Assembly (NCBI RefSeq): GCF_932526225.1
Contig: NC_064034.1
Coordinates: forward strand, 2,282,001-2,342,000
Direction: 5' to 3'
Origin: Nematostella vectensis
Taxonomy: Eukaryota > Cnidaria > Anthozoa > Actiniaria > Edwardsiidae
Length of the DNA: 60,000 nt
Position numbers and translations under genes: made by a program. The first letter of the stretch is position 1. Each line of letters opens with the position of its first letter. Shown in pieces: positions 22,801 through 37,800 of the stretch. Under the pieces are notes generated by a model, which saw only the letters and a program-made list of their open reading frames with translations, did no database searches and was not told where the DNA came from.

Positions 22801-25800
22801 ATGGTATCTCTGCTCTTAGAAGTATTAAATTATAATTTTGTGGCATGTCACAAAACGAAATCACAAGAAATAACACTGTGGTGACCTTTTTTTACCCCCT
22901 TGCTCTTTAGTTCATGGTTAAAGGTTTAAGCGACCTTTTTTTACCTACTTGCTCTTTAGTTCATGGTTAAAGGTTTAAGTGACCTTTTTACCCCATTGCT
23001 CTTTAGTTCATGGTTAAAGGTTTGTGACCTTTTTTACCCCCTTGCTCTTTAGTTCATGGTTAAAGGTAAGTGATATTTAGTAGTACCTGAGGACTGAGAA
23101 CAGAACTCCATTTCACAACGTAGCGATCAACTTCATCTGAAGACATAAAAAATGTTATGCCACATTAATGCAATGCGCTGCAATAAACAAGCAAATAAAA
23201 GGTAAAAAAAATATTTAAAAAATATCTACAAAATAGGTGCGTAAATTATCGCTGAAGTTTCGCAAATGAACATTAGTGGTCGGGCTGTAGCCATTCGATA
23301 TTAGGAACAGCATGATAGCGAGTTGTGAGAAAGATGCAATGGAGAACACACCTTCAACGGAGTCCCACTGAACAGCAATGCGCTCGTTTCCAGTCCATAA
23401 AGAGCGAAGGCGGATTTGCTGCTTGGGAACCAGGCTTTTTTCCGGTGAGCCCGGCGTGCAGATGGTCAGCAGGTTGGAAGGCTCAGAATTGCCGATAGTA
23501 GGGTCCGCAGTAAGCGCCAAAATGCGAACTCGGTAGACACTAAGACAAATAGAGGTTATCAGACGCTCCAGTTTGATACCTTGCACAAGGTTACAAGCAG
23601 CATGTGTAAACCTTTAGACAAATGCGTGAATACGAACGAAAATGTTGTGTGAAAGCAAATATTGTATCCTCATGCGTAGCTATAGCTTTTGTTAGCTATT
23701 TTGAGGAATGTCGGGGAGGGGGTATTAGGGGGACAGGTTACCCTCCCCTCCCCCCCGATGTTGATTGTGATTACAATTCCATTGTCGGTGCCGTGTTGCT
23801 GCTTATTGCATGATTTCATATATGCATATGACAGTGACGCCTAATAATGGACATACCTGCTCGGCTGGCAGTGCACAGTCACCTTTCTTGATAACGGGCT
23901 GAGAATTCCTCCAAGTTGGCGGCCATTAAGGTTGACCTTTACAGAATAACACCGTCAGAGTCAGAGACACATTGTAAAGATCAATTAATGAGAATCAGTC
24001 GTTGCGTGAAGAGCGCCTTAGTCGTACCTGATACCCAGTGATTGCTGCGAGGCCATAAATACGGGGCTCATTCCATTCCACAAGAATCCGGTATTCAGAC
24101 ACCCCTCGGCACCATATCCAGGGCGGGTCCGGACGGCCCGGGATCTGACGAGGACAAACCAAAACATAATCATCGAAATTCATTTCTACATGACCTCTTG
24201 AGCTGTCCTGGGAACGTTAAGTGAAGTAAAACCAGGGTTTGGAATAGGGTGTGATAGTTGAATGAATAGTTTAATGAATCCAGTTACCTGACAGGAAAAT
24301 GGACCATAAAGAAATGAAGTGCCATCGAGACGGAAGAACTTGACCATAATGGTGTACAGTGACCTAGCGCAAGGAAGTAAAACTCAGTAAAGCTCAGTAA
24401 AGGAACATTTGAGCAAAGAGATAAATATGTAGAGCTGCAATTTTGACAAATGGAGACACATAAGGTACTAGCTATCAGCTGTCTTTTAGTCCAAAATCAT
24501 CAAAATTGCCATAAAAATGAAAAGCAGCGCAGCTAATGAAAAGAGGTTAAATTTTACAACAAATCTTTCAAATTCAGTGCGCGCGAGTTCTCACCTTTTC
24601 TTGACAGGGTAAATCTCGAAGCTGTTACATGACGGTGGCAAGTTCTCACCTTTTCTTGACAGGGTAAAACTCGAAGCTGTTACATGACGGTGGCAAGTTC
24701 TCACCTTTTCTTGACAGGGTAAATCTCGAAGCTGTTACATGACGGTGGCAAGTTCTTACCTTTTCTTGACAGGGTAAATCTCCAAGCTGTTACATGACGG
24801 TGGCAAGTTCTCACCTTTTCTTGACAGGGTAAATCTCCATGCTGTTACATGACGGTGGCAAGTTCTCACCTTTTCTTGACAGGGTAAATCTCGAAGCTGT
24901 TACATGACGGTGGCAAGTATTCCTCTTTCTCTGTCTCCTGGACCTCAGTAGACCACGTGACTTTGATAGAAGACATGCTTCTAATAGGTGCACTAGAGTT
25001 CCACATGACCACGATACAGCCGTCATCGTCATCAACCGCGCCATTCGTCGATGAGCCTTCTGCACTGGAAGACCTGATGAGATCATCATTATCGACGTTG
25101 TCATCATCATCAACAACGACATAAATATCGTCATCATCATTACCATTATCATCAACAACAACATCAACGTCATTATCACAAATACCACCGCCACGATCAT
25201 CATATCGTAATCCTCGTCGTCGTCATCATCTACTATCAAAACAAGTTGACCCATTCACCGATTAAGCTCAGATTCACAAATCCCATGTCAAACACAAATA
25301 AATGCCCCCACCTCCCCCATGCCATGTTGATCGCCCATCATTAGTATGTTTTAGTATCATGAGTCAACAACATTGATTCGGGAAGGGGGAGGGGGGAATG
25401 GGCGTGGTTGATAAGAGGTTAACCGACATGCACCCATAGACGCAAAATAGGCCATCGATTTTGCGATATGGGTCAACAGTTTTGGCGGGGATTGTAGATT
25501 ATCACAAACACTTAAACCTATAGTACTGTTAACCCCGCGGTGATGTATTGATGAGTATTCTGTTATATAATTTGCCTTAGATTATTTACTTACAAGACTC
25601 TGTAAATTACAAAGGTGGCCCTTTACCTCGTGTCATCAGTGTCCAAGGCAGACGAATGCGACAGAGAGGCAGCCTTGGAGGACTGAGAAAGCCCCGAGGA
25701 GCACGTGGAGGCGTAGTATACACTGATGGTGGCAGGGTGCTCCTGCCTGGGGATGATTACGCCAAGAGGATCTGACACTGCCTCAGGGTACCTGCTAACG

Positions 25801-28800
25801 ACACTTGCATCGCTCTCATCATCTGTGTCGAGATCATCTGAGCTTATAGCGGTCGAAATCTGAAAAAAAAAAGAACCGTGAAGATCGCGAAGACTCGGTT
25901 TGCTTTGCAGTTTCGGTGAGGCCGCATCAAGAAACACGCTTTTGCCTAGGACTCATAAGATTGAGCAATAGTGTGTGGAGAATTCTTTTGTAGATTAGGT
26001 CCCTGACTCGTACCTCATCTTTCCTGTGCTTCGCTGACACCATACCGGAATTGGTAGTGACCTTGAGTTGACATGTGTACTTCATGCCTGGTTTACATCG
26101 CTTTAGAGTGTACGAGCGTTTGTTTGGGGCCAGCCTCGTAACCTCCCGGCCGTTGACGTCAAGTACGTAGCCACGAATAGATCTGATGCGCCCACGGTAA
26201 TCATGGCGCTCAGCGGTCTGCCTGACAGCATAATCTGAAATCATGCACGGTTCATCATGAAAACCGAACCTGCAAGCCTGGTTGGGAAGCTGTTGTGAAA
26301 GATTGTGGTTTCCAGTCGCGGTCGCGGTCGCGTAACTCCATGACTTAAAAAAGCAGCACCTGAATTTTTTTTTTTGCTTAGTTGCTCAGAAAAGACGAAA
26401 AGTTGTTTTCTCTCTAACCCCTATCCCGCAGTCCTTGACATATCGAAAGGGATTTTATTTTGCACTATTAAGGTTTTTTTATTATTCTTTTTACAAAGTT
26501 TGACAATATGTCTGGCCAGTGCACTAACAAAGCAACGTGAAAAAAAATCATTGAAAAAATATTTCATTATTATTTTTATTCTGTGTAATTCATACCTAAG
26601 TGTAGAGCTGCGGGCGGGTCCCACGCCAGTTGTATCTGGGTTGCTGTTATTCCAGCCAAGAGCAGAGTAGGCTTTCCAGGCGGAGCCGAGGTTCTCGCCA
26701 TTAGCGGCCCCGACAAACAGTCAGCTGACACTGCAGCTAGTCTATCGATATCTGAACTAGCCAGGCTAGATGCTGCCCGCTCGCCATCTTCCTCGCACGA
26801 TTCCCCAGACTCCCCAGATGACATATCCTCTCGAATACCAACAACAGCTTCCACGATGACCCTGTACACAAGTCCCGGCTCTAGCCCAGATATATGACCC
26901 TTAAGACCCAGAACTGAGCTCTGGGGTACGTCAATCCGTTTTCCATCCTTAGGTAATTGCGATATCCCGTATGATGATAATCGGCGAGTTTTCTCGGAAA
27001 AGTGGATGAGGTAGTGCTTAATACAGAGGTCACCATAAGTAATAGCAGGCTGCCACGATAAGTGCAGGGAAAATGGAGTACGCTCTGTAACGGATAGCCT
27101 AGAGGGTCCAACAACACCACTTGTCCAAGCGAACAGAGTTCTAGCCTCTCCACAAGGCTGCTGTGCGCAACTACAACCATCTCCTGGTACGGACTGGATG
27201 CTGAACAAATACTGCGTCCTGGCAGCAAGATTCTTGACCGTGTACGTTGTGGTGGAAGGCATAAGCTTGAACTTCATCAACGAGTTTGTAGTTCGTGTGT
27301 CGTCCGCGCTCTCTCGGCGCTCACGTACCTTAAGGCAGATGGCGGTTGTGGGAGGTCTCGAGGGAGGGGGCGCGTCCCATGTTAGGGTGATTGCGCTGCT
27401 AGTACTAGACGCCACGCGGAAGTTCGTGGGAGGCTCGGGTGGCGATTCCATGTCGAACCAGACTTTCTCCGATCTTGTCTTGTTGAAACCTGCCAACGGG
27501 TCGACTGCGTTTGGGTCATTCGGATGAGAAGAGAACGCTTCAACAAGCACGGCGTACCGACAAGATGGCTGGAGGCAGGTAAGCTGCAGATTGCAATCTA
27601 GACATGGAGAAAATAGTTTAATATAACAGAAGAAGTTGAACACTAAAGGGTCTAGCAGAGTTTGCAATTGTATTGGTATGAAAAGAAGTGAAATCGAAAA
27701 TCATATGGGAGTGTCGTTGGACTAAAAAATGACAGAATTTATAGACTCAAAGTCAAATTGTTTTTCAAGCCTAATGAAAAAAGCACTTTTTTTTACTCTA
27801 TACAATTTCAGTCCTAAAATTATTAGTCATGGCTTATTGATTTTCGATCACCAGTCTTTCCATACGAAACTACACATCTTCCAGGAAACTCACCAGTAGT
27901 TTCTGTACTGCCGATCAGATCAGTCTTCTCTTCGTTACTTCTCCACCACGTGACCCTGTACCCCTCGGGACATACGTGCAAAGGCCGCAGCTCCTCTCCT
28001 TCTTGCGATCCACCACCCCCTCCCCCCTCCTCGTCCTCCTCTTTTTCTTCCTCCACCACCCAGCTCACAACAACACTACAACAACTCGCCTGATTAAGAA
28101 CAACATCACGTACAACTCGGACGAAACCCCACAGATGCAGCACGAGGGGCGGACTTGTTGAGCAGAGCCCGAGGTCTGAGCGAGCGGCGTGATCCACGCT
28201 AAGACTCGAGCTGCTGTCAATACCGCTATCGGCAGCTTCAGGGACGCGACGAAAAGGTAGTACGGTATTACCAGCCATCGCGGTCAATGTCACAGTGATT
28301 GACTGACCGGGGAGAAGGTTAGTAATCGATGTGCGTTGACAGTTTGGTGGAAGTATGTCTTCATAAATATGCCCATTTACGCGCAGTAGGTAGCCCTGAA
28401 AAAAAAAGTAGATTAAACAGAAATGAAATGTATAGTATTGATATAGAAAAAATGAACATCGCGAAGCGAATGGGCTTCAAATATGATTCACTTTACTTGT
28501 CAGGTGTGGATACTGCTGTACGCCGTTAACAATCATGGGTGTGAGTTATAAGAATTGTTAATAAACCAGCGGGTCAGCATTTTCATTGGTTCTTTACTTA
28601 CTTGTGCAGTAAAAGACAGGACCTCCGTCTTAACGTCCTTATTCGACGAGATGAGGGATTCAAAGTCCCAAATGTAGAAAGCTAGGTTTTTTACACCGAG
28701 GTGTCGCGCGCCAATCAACAAGGCTAACTAGTAAGGTGATCTTTACGACATTTACGCGCCCTTCCCCCCCCCCCCCCCAAAAAAAAAAAAAAACCTCTCG

Positions 28801-31800
28801 GGCTTGGGGGGCTCAACACTAGACTCAATTTTATCATTTCATAAGCTGTTTTTTTAGCTTTATGGAATGGTTAAGTGATATCATTAATTTTGTATTCACG
28901 CGGGTGTTTCGAGAACGAAGCAACATAATAAGCGATATTCTAGACGGTACAAAAATGGTTTTAAGGCGGATTGGTGGCCCCATGTAAACATGACTTGACA
29001 AGAATGTGACCTTTTAGTTGCTTGCGTTATGAATCTTACCCTTGTTATGCTTATCGTGGCTTTATTTACGCCAATCTAATGTAATCGATACGCTTACCGT
29101 TATCTTGATTCCACCAAATTCTCGAGGTCGTTCCCATGCCAGAGTAGCGCCAGTAGCGTCCATATTCACCACGGTCAGCAGTGGCGGGGCAGGGGCGCAT
29201 GCGCTGAACACTCGCAGAGTGTTAGAGGGGGGTCCATAGCATCCACACATTTGCTGATTACCCTCGCCTATCTGAGGGTCCACATGACCGCAGACCCAGA
29301 CCTCGTATTCCCTGCAAAACGGTTTTTCTAAATTTATGGGTCCGGCTTGCGTGAAATGGCTGTGTATTTGCCCCGAATATTTCTCTTCATTTCGAAAAAA
29401 TACAGCTATCCCTGTATTGTGCGATTTAAAACAGATTTGGGTAGTCTATCTTAATGTAGGGTGGATTCAGTTCGCTAATGAAATGACTGCCCCAATTGCA
29501 GAGTTCATAGCGTACGAAAACGAGTTCACGCACTTGGGATCCACGGCCCTTGAAGTGGCCATGTCACGTGGGTTTTGGTAGGTCATGAGAAAACTCAAGC
29601 AATGTCTGCATTTTAGAGGCGGCAAGATGATGATCTGGTATATAAGACGAAGGTTTAGAGGCAGATAACAGTACAGTGTTGATTCACCTAGGGGAAAACT
29701 GTACAGTGGGAAGGGTGGATAGTGTTGATTCACCTAGGGGATAACTGTACAGTGGGAAGAGTGGATAGTGTTGATTCACCTAGGGGATAACTGTACAGTG
29801 GGGAGGGTAGATAGTGTTGATTCACCTAGAGGATAACTGTACAGTGGGGAGGGTAGATAGTGTTGATTCACCTAGGGGATAACTGTACAGTGGGGAGGGT
29901 AGATAGTGTTGATTCGCCTAGGGGATAACTGTACAGTGGGGAGGGTGGATAGTGTTGATTTACCTAAGGGATAACTGTACAGTGGGGAGGGTACATAGTG
30001 TTGATTCACCTAGGGGATAACTATACAGTGGGGAGGGTGGATAGTGTTGATTCACCTAGAGGATAACTGTACAGTGGGGAGGGTGGATAGTGTTGATTCA
30101 CCTAGGGGATAACTGTACAGTGGGAAGGGTACATAGTGTTGATTTACCTAGGGGATAACTGTACATTGGGTGGGTGGGTAGTGTTGATTCACCTAGGGGA
30201 TAACTGTACAGTGGGGAGGGTGGATAGTGTTGATTCACCTAGGGGATAACTGTACAGTGGGTGGGGTTGATAGTGTTGATTCACCTAAGGGATAACTGTA
30301 CAGTGGGAAGGGTACATCGTGTTGATTCACCTAGGGGATAACTGTACAGTGGGTGGGGTAGATAGTGTTGATTCACCTAGGGGATAACTATACAGTGGGG
30401 AGGGTGGATAGTGTTGATTCACCTAAGGGATAACTGTACAGTGGGAAGGGTACATCGTGTTGATTCACCTAGGGGATAACTGTACAGTGGGTGGGGTAGA
30501 TAGTGTTGATTCACCTAGGGGATAACTGTACAGTGGGGAGGGTAGATAGTGTTGATTCACCTAGGGGATAACTGTACAGTGGGGAGGGTAGATAGTGTTG
30601 ATTCACCTAGGGGATAACTGTACAGTGGGGAGGGTGGATAGTGTTGATTCACCTAGGAGATAACTGTACAGTGGGGAGGGTAGATAGTGTTGATTCACCT
30701 AGGGGATACCTGTACAGTGTGGAGGGTACATAGTGTTGATTCGCCTAGGGGATAAAGGTACAATGGGGAGGGTACATCGTGTTGATTCAGCTAGGGGATA
30801 ACTGTACAGTGGGGAGGGTAGATAGTGTTGATTCACCTAGGGGATAACTGTACAGTGGGGAGGGTACATAGTGTTGATTCACCTAGGGGATAACTGTACA
30901 GTGGGGAGGGTACATAGTGTTGATTCACCTAGGAGATAACTGTACAGTGGGGAGGGTGGATAGTGTTGATTCACCTAGGGGATAACTGTACAGTGGGGAG
31001 AGTACGTAAAGTTGGTCCACCTAGGGGATAACTGTACAATGGGGAGGGTAGATAGTGATGATTCACCTAGGGGATAACTGTACAGTGGGGAGGGTACATC
31101 GTGTTGGTCCACCTAGGGGATAACTGTACAGTGGGGAGGGTACATCGTGTTGGTCCACCTAGGGTATACTGTACAGTGGGGAGGGTACATCGTGTTGGTC
31201 CACCTAGGGGATAACTGTACAGTGGGGAGGGTACATCGTGTTGGTCCACCTAGGGGATAACTGTACAGTGGGTGGGGTAGATAGTGATGATTCACCTAGG
31301 GATTAACTGTACAGTGGGAAGGGTGGATAGTGTTGATTCACCTAGGGGATAACTGTACAGTGGGGAGGGTACATCGTGTTGGTCCACCTAGGGGATAACT
31401 GTACAGTGGGGAGGGTACATCGTGTTGGTCCACCTAGGGGATAACTGTACAGTGGGGAGGGTACATCGTGTTGGTCCACCTAGGGGATAACTGTACAGTG
31501 GGGAGGGTACATAGTGTTGATTCACCTAGAGGATAACTGTACAGTGGGGAGGGTAGATAGTGTTGATTCACCTAGGGGATAACTGTACAATGGGGAGGGT
31601 AGATAGTGTTGATTCACCTAGGGGATAACTGTACAGTGGGGAGGGTACATCGTGTTGGTCCACCTAGGGGATAACTGTACAGTGGGGAGGGTACACAGTG
31701 TTGATTCACCTAGAGGATAACTGTACAGTGGGAAGGGTAGATAGTGTTGATTCACCTAGGGGATAACTGTACAATGGGGAGGGTAGATAGTGTTGATTCA

Positions 31801-34800
31801 CCTAGGGGATAACTGTACATTGGGTGGGGTACATAGTGTTGATTCACCTAGGGGATAACTGTACATTGGGGAGGGTAGATAGTGTTGATTCACCTAGGGG
31901 ATAACTGTACAGTGGAAAGGCTAGATAGTGTTGATTCACCTAGGGGATAACTGTACAGTGGGAAGGGTAGATAGTGTTGATTCACCTAGGGGATAACTGT
32001 ACATTGGGGAGGGTAGATAGTGTTGATTCACCTAGGGGATAACTGTACAGTGGGAAGGGTAGATAGTGTTGATTCACCTAGGGGATAACTGTACAGTGGG
32101 GAGGGTAGATAGTGTTGATTCACCTAGGGGGTAACTGTACAATGGGGAGGGTACATAGTGTTGATTCACCTAGGGGATAACTGTACAGTGGGTGGGGTAG
32201 ATAGTGTTGATTCACCTAGGGGATAACTGTACATTGGGGAGGGTAGATAGTGTTGATTCACCTAGGGGATAACTGTACAGTGGGGAGGGTAGATAGTGTT
32301 GATTCACCTAGGGGATAACTGTACAGTGGGGAGGGTAGATAGTGTTGATTCACCTAGGGGATAACTGTACAATGGGGAGGGTAGATAGTGTTGATTCACC
32401 TAGGGGATAACTGTACAGTGGGGAGGGTAGATAGTGTTGATTCACCTAGGGGATAACTGTACAATGGGGAGGGTAGATAGTGTTGATTCACCTAGGGGAT
32501 AACTGTACAGTGGGGAGGGTGGATAGTGTTGATTCACCTAGGGGATAACTGTACAGTGGGTGGGGTACATAGTGTTGATTCACCTAGGGGATAACTATAC
32601 AGTGGGGAGGGTAGATAGTGTTGATTCACCTAGGGGATAACTGTACAGTGGGGAGGGTAGATAGTGTTGATTCACCTAGGAGATAACTGTACAGTGGGGA
32701 GGGTAGATAGTGTTGATTCACCTAGGGGATAACTGTACAGTGGGGAGGGTAGATATTGTTGATTCACCTAGGAGATAACTGTACAGTGGGGAGGGTGGAT
32801 AGTGTTGATTCACCTAGGGGATAACTGTACAGTGGGGAGGGTAGATAGTGTTGATTCACCTAGGGGATAACTGTACAGTGGGGAGGGTAGATAGTGTTGA
32901 TTCGCCTAGGGGATAACTGTACAGTGGGGAGGGTGGATAGTGTTGATTTACCTAAGGGATAACTGTACAGTGGGGAGGGTACATAGTGTTGATTCACCTA
33001 GGGGATAACTATACAGTGGGGAGGGTGGATAGTGTTGATTCACCTAGAGGATAACTGTACAGTGGGGAGGGTGGATAGTGTTGATTCACCTAGGGGATAA
33101 CTGTACAGTGGGAAGGGTACATAGTGTTGATTTACCTAGGGGATAACTGTACATTGGGTGAGTGGGTAGTGTTGATTCACCTAGGGGATAACTGTACAGT
33201 GGGGAGGGTGGATAGTGTTGATTCACCTAGGGGATAACTGTACAGTGGGTGGGGTTGATAGTGTTGATTCACCTAAGGGATAACTGTACAGTGGGAAGGG
33301 TACATCGTGTTGATTCACCTAGGGGATAACTGTACAGTGGGTGGGGTAGATAGTGTTGATTCACCTAGGGGATAACTATACAGTGGGGAGGGTGGATAGT
33401 GTTGATTCACCTAAGGGATAACTGTACAGTGGGAAGGGTACATCGTGTTGATTCACCTAGGGGATAACTGTACAGTGGGTGGGGTAGATAGTGTTGATTC
33501 ACCTAGGGGATAACTGTACAGTGGGGAGGGTAGATAGTGTTGATTCACCTAGGGGATAACTGTACAGTGGGGAGGGTAGATAGTGTTGATTCACCTAGGG
33601 GATAACTGTACAGTGGGGAGGGTGGATAGTGTTGATTCACCTAGGAGATAACTGTACAGTGGGGAGGGTAGATAGTGTTGATTCACCTAGGGGATAACTG
33701 TACAGTGTGGAGGGTACATAGTGTTGATTCGCCTAGGGGATAACGGTACAATGGGGAGGGTACATCGTGTTGATTCAGCTAGGGGATAACTGTACAGTGG
33801 GGAGGGTAGATAGTGTTGATTCACCTAGGGGATAACTGTACAGTGGGGAGGGTACATAGTGTTGATTCACCTAGGGGATAACTGTACAGTGGGGAGGGTA
33901 CATAGTGTTGATTCACCTAGGAGATAACTGTACAGTGGGGAGGGTGGATAGTGTTGATTCACCTAGGGGATAACTGTACAGTGGGGAGAGTACGTAAAGT
34001 TGGTCCACCTAGGGGATAACTGTACAATGGGGAGGGTAGATAGTGATGATTCACCTAGGGGATAACTGTACAGTGGGGAGGGTACATCGTGTTGGTCCAC
34101 CTAGGGGATAACTGTACAGTGGGGAGGGTACATCGTGTTGGTCCACCTAGGGGATAACTGTACAGTGGGGAGGGTACATCGTGTTGGTCCACCTAGGGGA
34201 TAACTGTACAGTGGGTGGGGTAGATAGTGATCATTCACCTAGGGGATAACTGTACAGTGGGAAGGGTGGATAGTGTTGATTCACCTAGGGGATAACTGTA
34301 CAGTGGGGAGGGTAGATAGTGTTGATTCACCTAGGGGATAACTGTACAATGGGGAGGGTAGATAGTGTTGATTCACCTAGGGGATAACTGTACAGTGGGG
34401 AGGGTGGATAGTGTTGATTCACCTAGGGGATAACTGTACAGTGGGTGGGGTACATAGTGTTGATTAACCTAGGGGATAACTATACAGTGGGGAGGGTAGA
34501 TAGTGTTGATTCACCTAGGGGATAACTGTACAGTGGGGAGGGTAGATAGTGTTGATTCACCTAGGGGATAACTGTACAGTGGGGAGGGTAGATAGTGTTG
34601 ATTCACCTAGGGGATAACTGTACAGTGGGGAGGGTAGATATTGTTGATTCACCTAGGAGATAACTGTACAGTGGGGAGGGTGGATAGTGTTGATTCACCT
34701 AGGGGATAACTGTACAGTGGGGAGGGTAGATAGTGTTGATTCACCTAGGGGATAACTGTACAGTGGGGAGGGTAGATAGTGTTGATTCGCCTAGGGGATA

Positions 34801-37800
34801 ACTGTACAGTGGGGAGGGTGGATAGTGTTGATTTACCTAAGGGATAACTGTACAGTGGGGAGGGTACATAGTGTTGATTCACCTAGGGGATAACTATACA
34901 GTGGGGAGGGTGGATAGTGTTGATTCACCTAGAGGATAACTGTACAGTGGGGAGGGTGGATAGTGTTGATTCACCTAGGGGATAACTGTACAGTGGGAAG
35001 GGTACATAGTGTTGATTTACCTAGGGGATAACTGTACATTGGGTGGGTGGGTAGTGTTGATTCACCTAGGGGATAAGTGTACAGTGGGGAGGGTGGATAG
35101 TGTTGATTCACCTAGGGGATAACTGTACAGTGGGTGGGGTTGATAGTGTTGATTCACCTAAGGGATAACTGTACAGTGGGAAGGGTACATCGTGTTGATT
35201 CACCTAGGGGATAACTGTACAGTGGGTGGGGTAGATAGTGTTGATTCACCTAGGGGATAACTATACAGTGAGAAGGGTGGATAGTGTTGATTCACCTAAG
35301 GGATAACTGTACAGTGGGAAGGGTACATCGTGTTGATTCACCTAGGGGATAACTGTACAGTGGGTGGGGTAGATAGTGTTGATTCACCTAGGGGATAACT
35401 GTACAGTGGGGAGGGTAGATAGTGTTGATTCACCTAGGGGATAACTGTACAGTGGGGAGGGTAGATAGTGTTGATTCACCTAGGGGATAACTGTACAGTG
35501 GGGAGGGTGGATAGTGTTGATTCACCTAGGAGATAACTGTACAGTGGGGAGGGTAGATAGTGTTGATTCACCTAGGGGATAACTGTACAGTGTGGAGGGT
35601 ACATAGTGTTGATTCGCCTAGGGGATAACGGTACAATGGGGAGGGTACATCGTGTTGATTCAGCTAGGGGATAACTGTACAGTGGGGAGGGTAGATAGTG
35701 TTGATTCACCTAGGGGATAACTGTACAGTGGGGAGGGTACATAGTGTTGATTCACCTAGGGGATAACTGTACAGTGGGGAGGGTACATAGTGTTGATTCA
35801 CCTAGGAGATAACTGTACAGTGGGGAGGGTGGATAGTGTTGATTCACCTAGGGGATAACTGTACAGTGGGGAGAGTACGTAAAGTTGGTCCACCTAGGGG
35901 ATAACTGTACAATGGGGAGGGTAGATAGTGATGATTCACCTAGGGGATAACTGTACAGTGGGGAGGGTACATCGTGTTGGTCCACCTAGGGGATAACTGT
36001 ACAGTGGGGAGGGTACATCGTGTTGGTCCACCTAGGGGATAACTGTACAGTGGGGAGGGTACATCGTGTTGATCCACCTAAGGGATAACTGTACAGTGGG
36101 GAGGGTACATCGTGTTGGTCCACCTAGGGGATAACTGTACAGTGGGTGGGGTAGATAGTGATGATTCACCTAGGGGATAACTGTACAGTGGGAAGGGTGG
36201 ATAGTGTTGATTCACCTAGGGGATAACTGTACAGTGGGGAGGGTACATCGTGTTGGTCCACCTAGGGGATAACTGTACAGTGGGGAGGGTACATCGTGTT
36301 GGTCCACCTAGGGGATAACTGTACAGTGGGGAGGGTACATCGTGTTGGTCCACCTAGGGGATAACTGTACAGTGGGGAGGGTACATAGTGTTGATTCACC
36401 TAGAGGATAACTGTACAGTGGGGAGGGTAGATAGTGTTGATTCACCTAGGGGATAACTGTACAATGGGGACGGTAGATAGTGTTGATTCACCTAGGGGAT
36501 AACTGTACAGTGGGGAGGGTACATCGTGTTGGTCCACCTAGGGGATAACTGTACAGTGGGGAGGGTACACAGTGTTGATTCACCTAGAGGATAACTGTAC
36601 AGTGGGAAGGGTACATAGTGTTGATTCACCTAGGGGATAACTGTACATTGGGTGGGGTACATAGTGTTGATTCACCTAGGGGATAACTGTACAGTGGGGA
36701 GGGTAGATAGTGTTGATTCACCTAGGGGATAACTGTACAGTGGGGAGGGTAGATAGTGTTGATTCACCTAGGGGATAACTGTACATTGGGGAGGGTAGAT
36801 AGTGTTGATTCACCTAGNNNNNNNNNNNNNNNNNNNNNNNNNNNNNNNNNNNNNNNNNNNNNNNNNNNNNNNNNNNNNNNNNNNNNNNNNNNNNNNNNNN
36901 NNNNNNNNNNNNNNNNNNNNNNNNNNNNNNNNNNNNNNNNNNNNNNNNNNNNNNNNNNNNNNNNNNNNNNNNNNNNNNNNNNNNNNNNNNNNNNNNNNNN
37001 NNNNNNNNNNNNNNNNNGGGATAACTGTACAGTGGGGAGGGTAGATAGTGTTGATTCACCTAGGGGATAACTGTACAGTGGGGAGGGTAGATATTGTTGA
37101 TTCACCTAGGAGATAACTGTACAGTGGGGAGGGTGGATAGTGTTGATTCACCTAGGGGATAACTATACAGTGGGGAGGGTACATAGTGTTGATTCACCTA
37201 GGGGATAACTGTACAGTGGGAAGGGTAGATAGTGTTGATTCACCTAGGGGATAACTGTACATTGGGGAGGGTAGATAGTGTTGATTCACCTAGGGGATAA
37301 CTGTACAGTGGGAAGGGTAGATAGTGTTGATTCACCTAGGGGATAACTGTACAGTGGGGAGGGTAGATAGTGTTGATTCACCTAGGGAATAACTGTACAA
37401 TGGGGAGGGTACATAGTGTTGATTCACCTAGGGGATAACTGTACAGTGGGTGGGGTAGATAGTGTTGATTCACCTAGGGGATAACTGTACATTGGGGAGG
37501 GTAGATAGTGTTGATTCACCTAGGGGATAACTGTACAGTGGGAAGGGTAGATAGTGTTGATTCACCTAGGGGATAACTGTACAGTGGGGAGGGTACATAG
37601 TGTTGATTCACCTAGGAGATAACTGTACAGTGGGGAGGGTGGATAGTGTTGATTCACCTAGGGGATAACTGTACAGTGGGGAGAGTACGTAAAGTTGGTC
37701 CACCTAGGGGATAACTGTACAATGGGGAGGGTAGATAGTGATGATTCACCTAGGGGATAACTGTACAGTGGGGAGGGTACATCGTGTTGGTCCACCTAGG

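Noticed and set aside
25623-25937. Independent small gene on the minus strand
   Set aside because: It coincides with exon 17 of the large gene (25859-25627), which joins in phase on both sides.
28533-28721. Minus-strand open frame with a plausible acceptor and donor ([16 protein letters not shown]...) as an extra exon
   Set aside because: Exons 13 (ends 29098) and 14 (starts 28395) join in phase 0 within one FN3 domain, and this segment is out of phase with both.
31067-31295. Proline/tyrosine-rich short frames in the 46-bp array
   Set aside because: They are repeat-derived; 46 is not a multiple of three, so frames cycle and stop.
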